DNA from: Lysobacterales bacterium
GTDB taxonomy: Bacteria; Pseudomonadota; Gammaproteobacteria; Xanthomonadales; Rhodanobacteraceae
Reading direction: 5' to 3'
Assembly: GCA_002632325.1 (NCBI GenBank)
Contig: NSJK01000014.1
Span: 1 to 64,000 of the forward strand
Length of the DNA: 64,000 nt
The notes beneath the pieces are model-generated. The model ran no database searches and was not told where the DNA came from. It saw only the letters and a list, made by a program, of their open reading frames with translations. The position numbers were made by a program, and so were the translations under genes. Below are positions 26,923-36,695 of this stretch, one piece after another (positions within the stretch are counted from its first letter, which is position 1; every line of letters starts with the position of its first letter).

Positions 26923-28766
26923 ACGCCGCCGCGCCCGCCTTGCATGTCGCGCTGGTCGGCAATCCCAATTGCGGCAAGACCGCCTTGTTCAACCGCCTGA
27001 CCGGCGGCCGCGCCAAGGTCGCCAACTACGCCGGCGTCACCGTCGAGCGCAAGGAAGGACGCTTGCTCACGCCAGCAGGGCGCAGCGTGCGCGTGCTCGA
27101 CTTGCCCGGCGCCTACAGTCTCGCGGCAGCCAGTCCCGACGAGATGATCACGCGCGACATCTGCGCGGGCAGGCATGCGGGCGAAGCGCCGCCCGATCTG
27201 ATCGTCTGCGTGCTGGATGCAACCAACCTGCGCCTGCACCTGCGCTTCGTGCTCGAACTCAAGCGGCTGGGTCGGCCGATGGTGGTCGCGCTCAACATGA
27301 TGGATGTCGCGCACAAGCGCGGCATCAGCATCGATGTCGATGCCTTGCAGGCGGCGCTGGGCTTGCCGATCGTCACCACCGTCGCGGTCAAGCAAGGCGG
27401 TGCGGCTGCGCTGCTGGCGCAGCTCGATGCAGCGGTCGTGCAGCCGCCAGCGCCCGGCACGGTGGATGCGGATCTGCATGCGCAGGTGCGCAGCCTGCTG
27501 GCAAGCGCAGTGACGATGCCGCGCGCGACCTCGATCGTCGACGATGGCATCGATGCCGTCGTCCTGCATCGCGTCGGCGGCTTGGCGATCCTCGCGGCGG
27601 TGATGTTCCTGATCTTCCAGGCCGTGTTCAGTTGGGCGGCGCCGCTGCAGGACGCCGTCGCGGCTGGGGTGGCGGCGTGTGGCGATTGGGTCGGCGGACT
27701 GCTCACGTCGATGCCGCTGCTGCAAAGCCTCGTCACCGACGGCATCTTCGCGGGTCTGGGCACGGTGCTCGAATTCCTGCCGCAGATCCTCGTGCTGTTC
27801 CTGTTCATTCTCGTGCTCGAGGAATCGGGCTATCTGCCGCGTGCGGCCTTCCTGCTCGACACGCTGATGTTTCGCGTCGGCCTCACCGGCCGCGCCTTCA
27901 TCCCGCTGCTGTCGAGTTTCGCCTGCGCGATTCCCGGCATCATGGCCACGCGCAGCATCGCCGATCCGCGCGATCGCCTGACCACGATTCTGGTTGCGCC
28001 GCTGATGACTTGTTCAGCGCGCCTGCCGGTGTACACCTTGCTGATTGCGGCGTTCATTCCGCGCCGCGAGGTGCTCGGCGTGTTCAACCTGCAGGGCATC
28101 GTGCTGTTCACGCTGTATTTCGCCGGCATCGTCAGTGCGCTGATGGTCGCCTGGGTGATCAAGCGCTTGCGACGAGATCGCAGCGAGCACACCCTGTTGA
28201 TGGAACTGCCTTCGTATCGCGTACCCGATCCGCGCAGCATCCTGCTCGGCCTGTGGGAGCGCACGCTGATCTTCCTGCATCGAGTTGGCGGCATCCTGCT
28301 CGCACTCACCGTGCTGCTGTGGTTCCTGTCTAGCTTTCCGGCACCGCCGGCGGATGCGACCCTGCCGCCGATCGACTACAGCCTGGCCGGTCAGATCGGC
28401 CGCTGGATGGAGCCGGTGTTCGCGCCGATCGGTTTCAACTGGCAGATCTGCATCGCGCTGATTCCGGGGCTGGCGGCGCGCGAGGTCGCGGTATCGTCGC
28501 TGGCGACGGTGTATGCGCTCTCGGCGACCAGCGAAGAAGCCGCCGCCGCAGCTCTGGGCACCACCATTGCCGCGCAGTGGTCGCTGGCGACGGCCTTGTC
28601 GTTGCTCGCCTGGTACGTGTTCGCGCCGCAATGCATATCCACCCTTGCTGTGATCCGCCGCGAGACCAATTCCTGGCGCAACGTGTGGATCGCGACGGCT
28701 TATCTGTTCGCGCTTTCCTACCTCGCTTCGTTGTTGGTCTACCAGATCACAGTGGCACTGACATGA
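26919..28766 (+). CDS. feoB: Ferrous iron transporter FeoB
   Basis: FeoB moves Fe(II) across the inner membrane. The 615 residues hold the N-terminal G domain (G1 GNPNCGKTALFN, G2 NYAGVTVERKEG, G3 DLPGAYSLAA, G4 NMMD) and a polytopic C-terminal part with two Gate segments and the conserved Cys residues in FACAIPGIMATRS and PLMTCSARLPVYT. The helices between about 220 and 610 fit the usual count. At 615 residues it is shorter than the E. coli protein, in line with a compact class. Both ends overlap neighbours by ATGA. Confidence 0.95.
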   Translation: MNAAAPALHVALVGNPNCGKTALFNRLTGGRAKVANYAGVTVERKEGRLLTPAGRSVRVLDLPGAYSLAAASPDEMITRDICAGRHAGEAPPDLIVCVLDATNLRLHLRFVLELKRLGRPMVVALNMMDVAHKRGISIDVDALQAALGLPIVTTVAVKQGGAAALLAQLDAAVVQPPAPGTVDADLHAQVRSLLASAVTMPRATSIVDDGIDAVVLHRVGGLAILAAVMFLIFQAVFSWAAPLQDAVAAGVAACGDWVGGLLTSMPLLQSLVTDGIFAGLGTVLEFLPQILVLFLFILVLEESGYLPRAAFLLDTLMFRVGLTGRAFIPLLSSFACAIPGIMATRSIADPRDRLTTILVAPLMTCSARLPVYTLLIAAFIPRREVLGVFNLQGIVLFTLYFAGIVSALMVAWVIKRLRRDRSEHTLLMELPSYRVPDPRSILLGLWERTLIFLHRVGGILLALTVLLWFLSSFPAPPADATLPPIDYSLAGQIGRWMEPVFAPIGFNWQICIALIPGLAAREVAVSSLATVYALSATSEEAAAAALGTTIAAQWSLATALSLLAWYVFAPQCISTLAVIRRETNSWRNVWIATAYLFALSYLASLLVYQITVALT

Positions 28767-29074
28767 GCGTCGTCGGCGTGGTGCAGGCAGCGATCATCGG
28801 CATGCTGCTGGTCTGGAGCCTGTGGCGCACGGCATGCAAGCTTGCGCCGCAATCGATGCGGCGCCTGCAGGCGCAGCTCGCCGATTGCTTCGCCGGTTCG
28901 TGGGCGCCGGCCTGGCTGCGCAGTCGCGCCTTGCTGTGGCAGCCGCGCAGCACGCAAGGCGGCAGTTGTGCCAGCAGTTGTTCGAGTTGTGGCGGCTGCG
29001 AGATGGCGACGCGCGTCGATCCACTTGCCCCGCAAGTCTTGCAGTTCCGACCACGGCAAACGCGCGACGCCTGA
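28763..29074 (+). CDS. FeoB-associated Cys-rich small membrane protein
   Basis: This 103-residue protein begins with one hydrophobic helix (about 5-20) and has a cysteine cluster SCASSCSSCGGCEM near residues 68-82, like the small Cys-rich proteins that often follow feoB. It overlaps the feoB stop by ATGA. It is not a winged-helix FeoC. A role as metal or redox partner of FeoB is inferred from position and the cysteines. Confidence 0.75.
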   Translation: MSVVGVVQAAIIGMLLVWSLWRTACKLAPQSMRRLQAQLADCFAGSWAPAWLRSRALLWQPRSTQGGSCASSCSSCGGCEMATRVDPLAPQVLQFRPRQTRDA

Positions 29075-29089
29075 GCCGGCTCCGCACCT

Positions 29090-29255
29090 GCCAGGGTGCT
29101 GAAAAAGTCCATCCTGGACTGCTTCGGCTTGACGAGTCCGGTACATGCCCGGACTCGTCTCCGACGAATCAATCCCTTGCGTGATCGATTCGCGTGCAGT
29201 GCATCCCTGCACTGCGCTATCAGGCCGCTGAAAAGGGTTTTTCAGCAGCCTGCTA
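29090..29255. repeat. MITE-like element, copy B (166 bp)
   Basis: This is the second copy of the element at 20901-21068, in the same orientation, with the same internal hairpins and about 90 percent identity by eye. The left end has drifted (TGCCAGGGTGCTGAAAAA), the right end is intact. The last three bases, CTA, are the complement of the TAG stop codon of liuB. Confidence 0.85.
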
Positions 29256-30860
29256 CATGCGGAACACGCCGAAACGGCCGGGCTCGATCGGTGCATTGAG
29301 TGAAGCGGAGATCGCCAGCCCGAGTACGCGGCGGGTGTCGATCGGGTCGATGATGCCGTCGTCCCACAAGCGCGCGGTCGCGTAGTAGGGATGCCCCTGA
29401 TGCTCGTACTGTTCGCGGATCGGTGCCTTGAAGGCGTCTTCCTCGTCCTTGCTCCAGGCCTTGCCCGCGGCCTCGATGCCGTCGCGCTTGACGGTGGCGA
29501 GCACGCTCGCCGCCTGTTCGCCACCCATCACGCTGATGCGCGCATTGGGCCACATCCACAGGAAGCGTGCGCCGTAGGCGCGACCACACATCGCGTAGTT
29601 GCCGGCACCGAAACTGCCGCCGACGACGACCGTGAACTTGGGTACATGCGAGCAGGCCACCGCGGTGACCATCTTGGCACCATCCTTGGCGATGCCGGCC
29701 TGCTCGTACTTCTTGCCGACCATGAAGCCGGTGATGTTCTGCAGGAACACCAGTGGCACGTTGCGCTGGTTGCACAGTTCGATGAAGTGCGCGCCCTTGA
29801 GCGCGCTCTCGGCAAACAGGATGCCGTTGTTGGCGACAATGCCGACCGGATAGCCCTCGATGTGGGCGAAGCCGGTGATCAGGGTCTTGCCGTAACGTGC
29901 CTTGAATTCCTGCAGTTGCGAGCCGTCGACGATGCGCGCGATCACTTCGCGGATGTCGAAGGGCTTGCGTGTGTCGGCAGGCACGCAGCCATAGAGTTCG
30001 CTCGCTGCATGCAAGGGTTCGCGCGGCTCGCTCAGTGCAAGCGCGACCTGCTTGCGGCGATTGAGATTGGCGACGATGTTGCGCGCCAGCTCCAGCGCAT
30101 GCGTGTCGTTTTCGGCGAAGTGATCCGCCACGCCCGAGACTGCGGTGTGCACATCGGCACCGCCGAGTGTTTCGGCATCGACGACTTCGCCGGTCGCAGC
30201 CTTAACCAAGGGCGGGCCGCCAAGAAAGATCGTGCCCTGTTCCTTGACGATGATCGTCTCGTCGCTCATCGCCGGCACATAGGCGCCGCCTGCGGTGCAT
30301 GAACCCATCACCACGGCAATCTGCGGAATGCCCAGTGAGCTCATGCGCGCCTGGTTGTAGAAGATGCGTCCGAAATGTTCCTTGTCGGGGAACACCTCGT
30401 CCTGCAGCGGCAGGAAGGCGCCGCCCGAGTCGACCAGATAGATGCAGGGCAGGCGGTTTTCGAGCGCGATTTCCTGCGCACGCAGGTGCTTTTTCACCGT
30501 CATCGGAAAATAGGTGCCGCCCTTGACCGTGGCGTCATTGGCGATCACCAGCACTTCACCACCATGGACGCGGCCGATGCCGGCGATCAGTCCTGCGCAG
30601 GGCGCGGCATCGTCGTACATGCCATGCGCGGCGAGCGGCGAGAGTTCTAGAAACGGCGAACCCGGATCGAGGAGGGCGCGAATGCGCTCGCGCGGCAACA
30701 GCTTGCCGCGCTCGGTGTGCTTGCTGCGTGCCTTCTCGCCGCCGCCCTGCGCGGCCTTGGCCAGTTCGGTGCGCCAGGCTTCGGTAACCGATTGGAGTTG
30801 GGTGGCGTTGGCCTGGAACTCGGGGGAACGCAGGTCGAGCGTGGATTGGATGACGGACAT
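29253..30860 (-). CDS. liuB: 3-methylcrotonyl-CoA carboxylase, carboxyltransferase beta subunit
   Basis: The 535-residue protein is an acyl-CoA carboxyltransferase: [20 protein letters not shown], the oxyanion segment [63 protein letters not shown]. It transfers CO2 from biotin on LiuD to methylcrotonyl-CoA. Its TAG stop is formed by the end of repeat copy B. It is separated from liuC by the oppositely oriented feo operon. Confidence 0.92.
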   Translation of the reverse strand: MSVIQSTLDLRSPEFQANATQLQSVTEAWRTELAKAAQGGGEKARSKHTERGKLLPRERIRALLDPGSPFLELSPLAAHGMYDDAAPCAGLIAGIGRVHGGEVLVIANDATVKGGTYFPMTVKKHLRAQEIALENRLPCIYLVDSGGAFLPLQDEVFPDKEHFGRIFYNQARMSSLGIPQIAVVMGSCTAGGAYVPAMSDETIIVKEQGTIFLGGPPLVKAATGEVVDAETLGGADVHTAVSGVADHFAENDTHALELARNIVANLNRRKQVALALSEPREPLHAASELYGCVPADTRKPFDIREVIARIVDGSQLQEFKARYGKTLITGFAHIEGYPVGIVANNGILFAESALKGAHFIELCNQRNVPLVFLQNITGFMVGKKYEQAGIAKDGAKMVTAVACSHVPKFTVVVGGSFGAGNYAMCGRAYGARFLWMWPNARISVMGGEQAASVLATVKRDGIEAAGKAWSKDEEDAFKAPIREQYEHQGHPYYATARLWDDGIIDPIDTRRVLGLAISASLNAPIEPGRFGVFRM

Positions 30861-30939
30861 GGGGCGCGATCACGCGAGCGGAAAGGTCTTGATGGTAGGT
30901 GATGGCGCCGTTGACGTCACCGCACGCCGGCCGAAAACA

Positions 30940-30965
30940 GCATCGGCCGCGAATGCGGCCGATGC
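30940..30965 (-). terminator. Rho-independent terminator after the Ala-rich lipoprotein gene
   Basis: A perfect 11 bp stem (GCATCGGCCGC / GCGGCCGATGC, loop of four) is followed on the minus strand by TGTTTT. It lies 25 bases past the lipoprotein stop. Confidence 0.75.
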
Positions 30966-30989
30966 GGGGATGCAGCGATGGTGCGGGGT

Positions 30990-31472
30990 TCAGTGCTTTT
31001 CGCCTTGGACCGCTTCGTTGGCTTTCTTGGCAGCGTCGGCCGCTTGCTTGGCAGCGTCGGCCGCTTGCTTGGCGGCATCGGCGGCGGCTGAAGTGGCGGC
31101 AGCCGTTGCAGCGTTGGCTGCATCGACAGCCTGTTTGGTGGCATCGGCAGTGGCTGAAGTGGCGGCAGCCGTTGCAGTGTTGGCTGCATCGACAGCCTGT
31201 TTGGTGGCATCGGCAGCGGCCGAGGTGGCCGTTGCGGCAGCGGCATTGGCGGCATCGGTCGCGGAGTTGACCGCGGTTTGTGCCGCCGTGCTCACCGCGG
31301 CAGCAGCAGCGGCTGCGTCAGCCTTGGCCTTTTCGGCCGCAGCATGCGCATCGGCCTTGGCTTTCTCGACGGCTGCAGCAGCTTCTTGAGCCTTCTGTTG
31401 TGTGTCATCGCTGCAGGCGGTGAGCGCGAGGGCGAGCGCAGCGGCGATGGCGAGCGGCTTGAGGTGCTTCAT
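30990..31472 (-). CDS. Alanine-rich repeat lipoprotein
   Basis: The 160-residue precursor has a signal peptide ending in lipobox LTAC (Cys20). Nearly all of the mature part is Ala, Lys, Asp and Thr in helical heptad-like repeats (TSAAADATKQAVDAANTATA and relatives), so a long coiled-coil or Lpp-like rod is expected. The DNA contains two copies of a 66 bp unit (from 31091 and 31157) and a 21 bp unit near 31027. Its role, perhaps envelope spacing, cannot be told. Confidence 0.75.
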   Translation of the reverse strand: MKHLKPLAIAAALALALTACSDDTQQKAQEAAAAVEKAKADAHAAAEKAKADAAAAAAAVSTAAQTAVNSATDAANAAAATATSAAADATKQAVDAANTATAAATSATADATKQAVDAANAATAAATSAAADAAKQAADAAKQAADAAKKANEAVQGEKH

Positions 31473-31548
31473 GTTTGCAGTTTCCTCGTTGGGCGACCGC
31501 GCCGGGATGGCGCAGTCAATGGAGTTGCACGCAGGAGCGTGAACCGGT

Positions 31549-32721
31549 TCAGGTCAATTCAATCGCAATTGCGGTGGCTTCACCACCACCGATGCACAGC
31601 GAAGCGATGCCGCGCTTGCCGCCACGCTGGATCAGCGAGTGCAGCAAGGTGACCACGAGGCGTGCACCCGAGGCACCGATCGGATGACCGAGTGCGCAGG
31701 CGCCGCCATTGATGTTGAGCTTGTCATGCGGCACGCCCAGATCCTTGATCGGCGCCATCGCCACCACCGCAAAGGCTTCATTGATCTCGAACAGGTCGAC
31801 ATCGCCGACCTTCCAACCCGCCTTGTCGAGCACGGCCTTGATCGCGCCGACCGGTGCGGTGGTGAACCATTCCGGTTCCTGTGCATTGGTGGCGTGGGCG
31901 ACGATGCGCGCGAGCGGCTTGATGCCGCGCTTGCCGGCTTCGGCTGCGCTCATCAGCACGGTGGCCGCGGCGCCGTCGGAAATGCTCGAGGAGCTCGCCG
32001 CGGTCACGGTTCCGTCCTTGGCGAAGGCTGGCTTGAGCGTGGGGATCTTGGCGGGATCGGATTTGCCGGGCTGCTCGTCAGTCGCGTATTCGACATCACC
32101 CTTGCGCGTGGACACCTTGACCGCGACGATTTCGCTGGCGAAGGCGCCATTGGCGATCGCTGTCTGTGCGCGCTTGACCGATTCGGTCGCAAACGCATCC
32201 TGCTGCTCGCGCGTGAAAGCGTACTTGCGCGCGGTGGCATCGGCGAACACGCCCATCGACTGGCCATCGTAGGGATTGGTCAGTCCGTCCCAGGCCATGT
32301 GGTCAACCAGCTTGCCGTCGCCGTAGCGAATGCCGGTGCGAGCGGCCACCATGTGCGGTGCGTTGGTCATCGACTCCATGCCGCCGGCGACGACGACGCT
32401 GGCCGAGCCGGCCTTGATGAGATCGTGGCCGAGCATGATCGCCTTCATGCCCGAGCCGCAGACCTTGTTGATCGTGGTGCAGCCGGCGTTCTTGGGCAGG
32501 CCGGCAGCAAGCGCCGCCTGGCGCGCCGGTGCCTGGCCGAGATTGGCCGGCAGCACGCAGCCCATGATGACTTCGGAAACATCGCCGGGTGCGACGCCGC
32601 CGTGTTCGAGTGCGGCCTTGATCGCGGTGGCGCCGAGCGTGGTCGTGGGCACGCCGGTGAACTGGCCGAGCATGGAACCGATGGCGGTGCGCTTGGCGCC
32701 GACGATGACGATATCGGACAT
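31549..32721 (-). CDS. Acetyl-CoA acetyltransferase (thiolase)
   Basis: The 390-residue thiolase has the acyl-binding Cys in INKVCGSGMKAIML, the His in NINGGACALGHPIGASGAR, and the second Cys in ASLCIGGGEATA. The length and the EWFTTAPVGAIK segment fit biosynthetic-type acetoacetyl-CoA thiolases (atoB/phaA). It would cleave acetoacetyl-CoA derived from leucine, or supply acetoacetyl-CoA for other uses. It is on the liu strand, between liuA and liuB, with its own gap of 76 bp to the lipoprotein gene downstream. Confidence 0.9.
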   Translation of the reverse strand: MSDIVIVGAKRTAIGSMLGQFTGVPTTTLGATAIKAALEHGGVAPGDVSEVIMGCVLPANLGQAPARQAALAAGLPKNAGCTTINKVCGSGMKAIMLGHDLIKAGSASVVVAGGMESMTNAPHMVAARTGIRYGDGKLVDHMAWDGLTNPYDGQSMGVFADATARKYAFTREQQDAFATESVKRAQTAIANGAFASEIVAVKVSTRKGDVEYATDEQPGKSDPAKIPTLKPAFAKDGTVTAASSSSISDGAAATVLMSAAEAGKRGIKPLARIVAHATNAQEPEWFTTAPVGAIKAVLDKAGWKVGDVDLFEINEAFAVVAMAPIKDLGVPHDKLNINGGACALGHPIGASGARLVVTLLHSLIQRGGKRGIASLCIGGGEATAIAIELT

Positions 32722-32848
32722 GGAATCCTCCGGAAGGGGCGGTTGGACAGGCGCGGATGCGCGATGGAACGCCGATTATGCGCGCACTGCTGCGGCGCGA
32801 CAAACGTGCCGGCTTGTTGCCTGCGTGGCAAGGGAATAGCCTCGGCAC

Positions 32849-35800
32849 ATGGGGGGCAGGGGCTGGCAGCAGATCACCTGGATCGCGCGCTTCATCGCGC
32901 TCGCGGTCGCCTTGTGCCTGGGCTGCGCGAGTGCATTCGCGCAGCAGGTGCCGGGCATCGAACGCATCCGCTTTCGCACCTACACCACGGCCCATGGCTT
33001 GCCGCAGGCGACGGTGCGTGCCATTGCGCAGGACACCACCGGCTTTCTCTGGTTCGGCACCCAGGACGGGCTCGCGCGCTTCGACGGTTACGGCTTCAAG
33101 GTGTATCGCCATGATCGCGTCGATCCCTGGTCCCTGTCGGCCAACCATGTCACGGCCCTGGTTGCCGATGAGGATGGCAGTGTGTGGATCGGCACGCAGG
33201 CCGGATTCAATCATTACGATCCCGACCTCGATCGTTTCACTGCACGCTTTGCCGATCCGACACGCAGCGACGCGCTCGCGTCGAACAACGTGACTGCGCT
33301 GGCGCTCGACAGCCAAAGGCGCCTGTGGGTAGCCAGCACGGGCGGGCGCTTGCAATGGCTCGACCGCGCGAACGGTGTCCTGCACGACTCGGGCATGGGC
33401 GAACGTGCGCCCTTCCGCATGGTGCGCACGATCCTCGAATTGCAGGACAAGAGCTTGCTGCTCGGCACGCTCGACGGCGTCTGGCGCATCGATCCCGCAG
33501 CCGCAACGATGGTCGAATGGCGCGACGCCGATGGCGCTTCACTCGATGTCTATACCTTGGCTCAGGCCGATGATGGCTCGTTGTGGATCGGCACCGCCGA
33601 AGCTGGCCTCTACCGCTTTTCAGCCGATGGGCGCCAACTGGCCCACTACCTGCGCAATGAAGGCGAAGGGGATGGCAGTCTGCATGACAATGCCGTGCGT
33701 GCCCTGCTGTTCGACCATGAAGGCAGCCTGTGGGTTGCCGGCAATGGTCGTGGCCTCGCGCGCATGGATCCGGCCAGCGGACGCTTCGACCATCATGTCC
33801 ACGATGCGGCACGGCCGCAGACGGTGGGCGCGAATCGTCTGTGGAGCCTGTTTCTCGAGCGCCATGGTCTGCTCATCGTTGGTTCGTGGGTGAACGGCTT
33901 CAGCGTGCACGATCCGCGCACCCGCGCCTTCACGCTGATCGATTCCGTGCCGGGCGATGCGCGCACCTTGCCCGCGCGACCGGTCAAGACGGTTCATGCC
34001 GACCGCGATGGCAGCTTGTGGATGGGCACGCTCGAAGGCGGCGGGCTCGTGCATCTGGATCCGTCCAAGGGCGTGCTGCGTCGCTATGTGCATGATCCCA
34101 AGCGCGCCGACAGTCTGTCGCACAACTTCGTCCAGTACGTGACGCGCGCACGCAATGGCGGCCTGTGGGTGGCAACCAACGGCGGTGGCATCGACTGGAT
34201 GCGCCCCGGCGGCGATTCCTTCGAGCACATCCGGCACGACCCGAACGATCCGGACAGCCTTGCCTCCGACAATGTCCTGAGCCTCGTCGAAGGTCGCGAC
34301 GGGACACTGTGGGTCGGCACGGCCGATCGTGGTCTGGATGAACGGTGCTCCGGATGCAAGGGTTTCCGTCATCACGTTTACGACGCCGCCCGTACCGGCA
34401 GCATCGCCAGCGATTACGTCACCATCGTCTACGAGACCCGCGCCGGAGAGTTGTGGACCGGCGGGCCGTCGGGCCTGGGCCATTACGATCGGGCCACCGA
34501 TCGCTTCCAGAGTTTCCAGGCCGATCGCAACGACCCGCGTTCGCTGGGCGCTGATTTCATCACCACGATCTTCGAGGATGGCCGTGGCCGGCTGTGGGCC
34601 GGCACGCAGGGTGGTGGTCTCAATCGCCTCGTGTCCGATGCCGCCGATCGCGTGCATTTCGAGGCAATCGACACCCATGCCGGCCTCGCTGCCGATGCCG
34701 CCGGTGCCATGGTCGAAGATGCGGACGGCAATCTGTGGGCGAGCACGACGGCGGGAATCAGTCGCATCGATTCGAACCTGCATGTCGTCAATTTCGGTCG
34801 TCAGGACGGTGCCCAGGATCTGGGCTACTGGATCAATTCCTCGGCACGCCTGCCCGATGGCCGCATCGTCTTCGGTGGACTGGGTGGTGCGACCTTGTTC
34901 GACCCGGCCAAGGTCATGCCGCCACCGATGCCGGCGCCGCTGGTGACCGGATTGCTGGTGCAGAACGAGCCGGCCAAGTTGCAGTGGCAGCAAGTCGACG
35001 CGCCGCTGGCGACGAGCCTGTGGCGTGGCCACGCAGTCTCGCTCGCGCACGATGGCAGCAGCGTCACCTTCGAATTCGGGGCGCTCGAATACTTCGCTGC
35101 CGAATCGATCCGCTATGCCTACCAGCTCGAAGGACATGACCGGCAATGGATCGAAACGCCGTCGAATCGGCGGCTGGCGACCTACACCGATCTGCCGCCC
35201 GGGCGTTACACGATGCGGGTGCGCGCACGGCAGAGCGGCGCGGAGTGGAGTGAGCCCTCGCCGGCGATCAGCGTGGTCGTGCATCCGGGATTCTGGGAAT
35301 CGCCGTTGGCCTACCTGATGTATGTGCTGATGGCCTTGGCAACGATGGCCCTGATCGCGGCGCAAGTGCGTGCCAATCTGCGCCGGCGCCATGCCGTGCA
35401 GGAATCGATCCGCCTGAGCGAGGAGCGCCTCAAGCTCGCCCTGTGGGGCAGCGGCAGCGAGATGTGGGACCTCGACCTGCGCAGCGGACACATGCGGCGC
35501 GACAACCAGTTGCAGCATCTGGCGGTGTCGCATGAAGCCAGCGAGCACAGTCTGGCCGGTTACCGCCCGTTCGTGCATGCCGATGATATCCAGCGCTTCG
35601 AGAACGCATTCGCGACGCACCTGCGTGGACAGAGTGCGGCGTTCGAGGCGAGCTATCGCACGCCCAATCAGGCCCACGAATGGGTCTGGGTGCTCACGCG
35701 CGGGCGTGTGGTCGAGCGCGCAGCGGACGGCCATGCGCTGCGCATGAGTGGCACGACCTCCGACAGCAATGCGCTCAATCAGGCATTGGCGGCGCTGCGC

Positions 35801-36664
35801 ACACTCAATGAGCAGCTCGAGTCGCGTGTGGAGCTGCGCACGGCCGCCATGCAGAGCGCGAATGCCGAACTGCGCAACACGCTCGAGCGCCTCACCTTGA
35901 CGCAACGGCAATTGCTGGAATCGGAAAAACTGGCCTCGCTGGGTGGCCTGGTCGCCGGCATTGCACATGAGATCAACACGCCGCTGGGCATTGGCGTGAC
36001 CGCTGCCTCGCATCTGCAGGAACTGGCCAGGACGCTGTCACGCCAGTTCGCATCGGGCCCGGTCAGTGATGCCGACTTGCAGGCCTTCGAGCACGGCGTG
36101 CGCGAAGGCGCCGACATGATCCTGCGCAACCTGCGTCGTGCCGATCGACTGGTGCGCAGCTTCAAGCAGGTCGCAGTGGATCAGTCGAGCGAGGATCGGC
36201 GGGTGATCGATCTGGGAACGACGCTCGACGAGATACTCACCACGCTCGGGCCGCGCCTCAAGAAGACACCGCACAAGATCGAGCTTGACTGCGCTGCGGG
36301 CATCATCGTCGAAACCGCGCCGGGCGCGCTCTACCAGATCGTTTCCAATCTCGTCATCAATTCACTCACGCATGCCTTTGCCGACACATCCGCCGGCACG
36401 ATTCAGCTGCGCGCCTGGCGTGAGGGCGAGACGCTGTGCATTGAATGCGGTGATGATGGTTGCGGCATGGATGAGGCCGTGCGCAAGCGGGTCTTCGAAC
36501 CCTTCTTCACCACCCGTCGTGGTCAGGGCGGTTCGGGACTGGGCATGCACATCGTCTACAACCTCGTGACCCAGGTTCTGCAGGGCAGCATCGAGTGCGA
36601 CAGTGCGCCGGGACAGGGCACGCGTTTCCTGATCCGCTTTCCGGTCAGCGTCGTGCAGGCGTGA
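32849..36664 (+). CDS. Giant sensor histidine kinase with periplasmic beta-propeller
   Basis: The 1271-residue protein has a signal sequence (ending about residue 31), a two-component propeller region of repeated WFGTQDGLARFDG / LWVGT blades (about 40-690), a Y_Y_Y domain (about 745-815), one membrane helix (about 822-845), a PAS fold (LSEERLKLALWGSGSEMWD), a coiled coil, a HisKA box (LGGLVAGIAHEINTPLGIG) and an HATPase domain (NLVINSLTHAF, DDGCGMDEA, FTTRRGQGGSGLGMHIVYN). Unlike many propeller kinases it has no receiver or DNA-binding domain, so it needs a separate partner. The convergent HD-GYP regulator next door is a candidate. The ligand is unknown. Confidence 0.88.
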   Translation: MGGRGWQQITWIARFIALAVALCLGCASAFAQQVPGIERIRFRTYTTAHGLPQATVRAIAQDTTGFLWFGTQDGLARFDGYGFKVYRHDRVDPWSLSANHVTALVADEDGSVWIGTQAGFNHYDPDLDRFTARFADPTRSDALASNNVTALALDSQRRLWVASTGGRLQWLDRANGVLHDSGMGERAPFRMVRTILELQDKSLLLGTLDGVWRIDPAAATMVEWRDADGASLDVYTLAQADDGSLWIGTAEAGLYRFSADGRQLAHYLRNEGEGDGSLHDNAVRALLFDHEGSLWVAGNGRGLARMDPASGRFDHHVHDAARPQTVGANRLWSLFLERHGLLIVGSWVNGFSVHDPRTRAFTLIDSVPGDARTLPARPVKTVHADRDGSLWMGTLEGGGLVHLDPSKGVLRRYVHDPKRADSLSHNFVQYVTRARNGGLWVATNGGGIDWMRPGGDSFEHIRHDPNDPDSLASDNVLSLVEGRDGTLWVGTADRGLDERCSGCKGFRHHVYDAARTGSIASDYVTIVYETRAGELWTGGPSGLGHYDRATDRFQSFQADRNDPRSLGADFITTIFEDGRGRLWAGTQGGGLNRLVSDAADRVHFEAIDTHAGLAADAAGAMVEDADGNLWASTTAGISRIDSNLHVVNFGRQDGAQDLGYWINSSARLPDGRIVFGGLGGATLFDPAKVMPPPMPAPLVTGLLVQNEPAKLQWQQVDAPLATSLWRGHAVSLAHDGSSVTFEFGALEYFAAESIRYAYQLEGHDRQWIETPSNRRLATYTDLPPGRYTMRVRARQSGAEWSEPSPAISVVVHPGFWESPLAYLMYVLMALATMALIAAQVRANLRRRHAVQESIRLSEERLKLALWGSGSEMWDLDLRSGHMRRDNQLQHLAVSHEASEHSLAGYRPFVHADDIQRFENAFATHLRGQSAAFEASYRTPNQAHEWVWVLTRGRVVERAADGHALRMSGTTSDSNALNQALAALRTLNEQLESRVELRTAAMQSANAELRNTLERLTLTQRQLLESEKLASLGGLVAGIAHEINTPLGIGVTAASHLQELARTLSRQFASGPVSDADLQAFEHGVREGADMILRNLRRADRLVRSFKQVAVDQSSEDRRVIDLGTTLDEILTTLGPRLKKTPHKIELDCAAGIIVETAPGALYQIVSNLVINSLTHAFADTSAGTIQLRAWREGETLCIECGDDGCGMDEAVRKRVFEPFFTTRRGQGGSGLGMHIVYNLVTQVLQGSIECDSAPGQGTRFLIRFPVSVVQA

Positions 36665-36695
36665 GTGCACATGCCGGCACGCTTGTGCGAACAAG

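Noticed and set aside
30514..31389. A 291-residue plus-strand Ala-rich frame
   Set aside because: It is antisense to liuB and the Ala-rich lipoprotein; its repeats mirror the lipoprotein repeats.
33620..36013. A 797-residue minus-strand frame opposite the sensor kinase
   Set aside because: Antisense shadow frame; the plus-strand protein has clear domains throughout.
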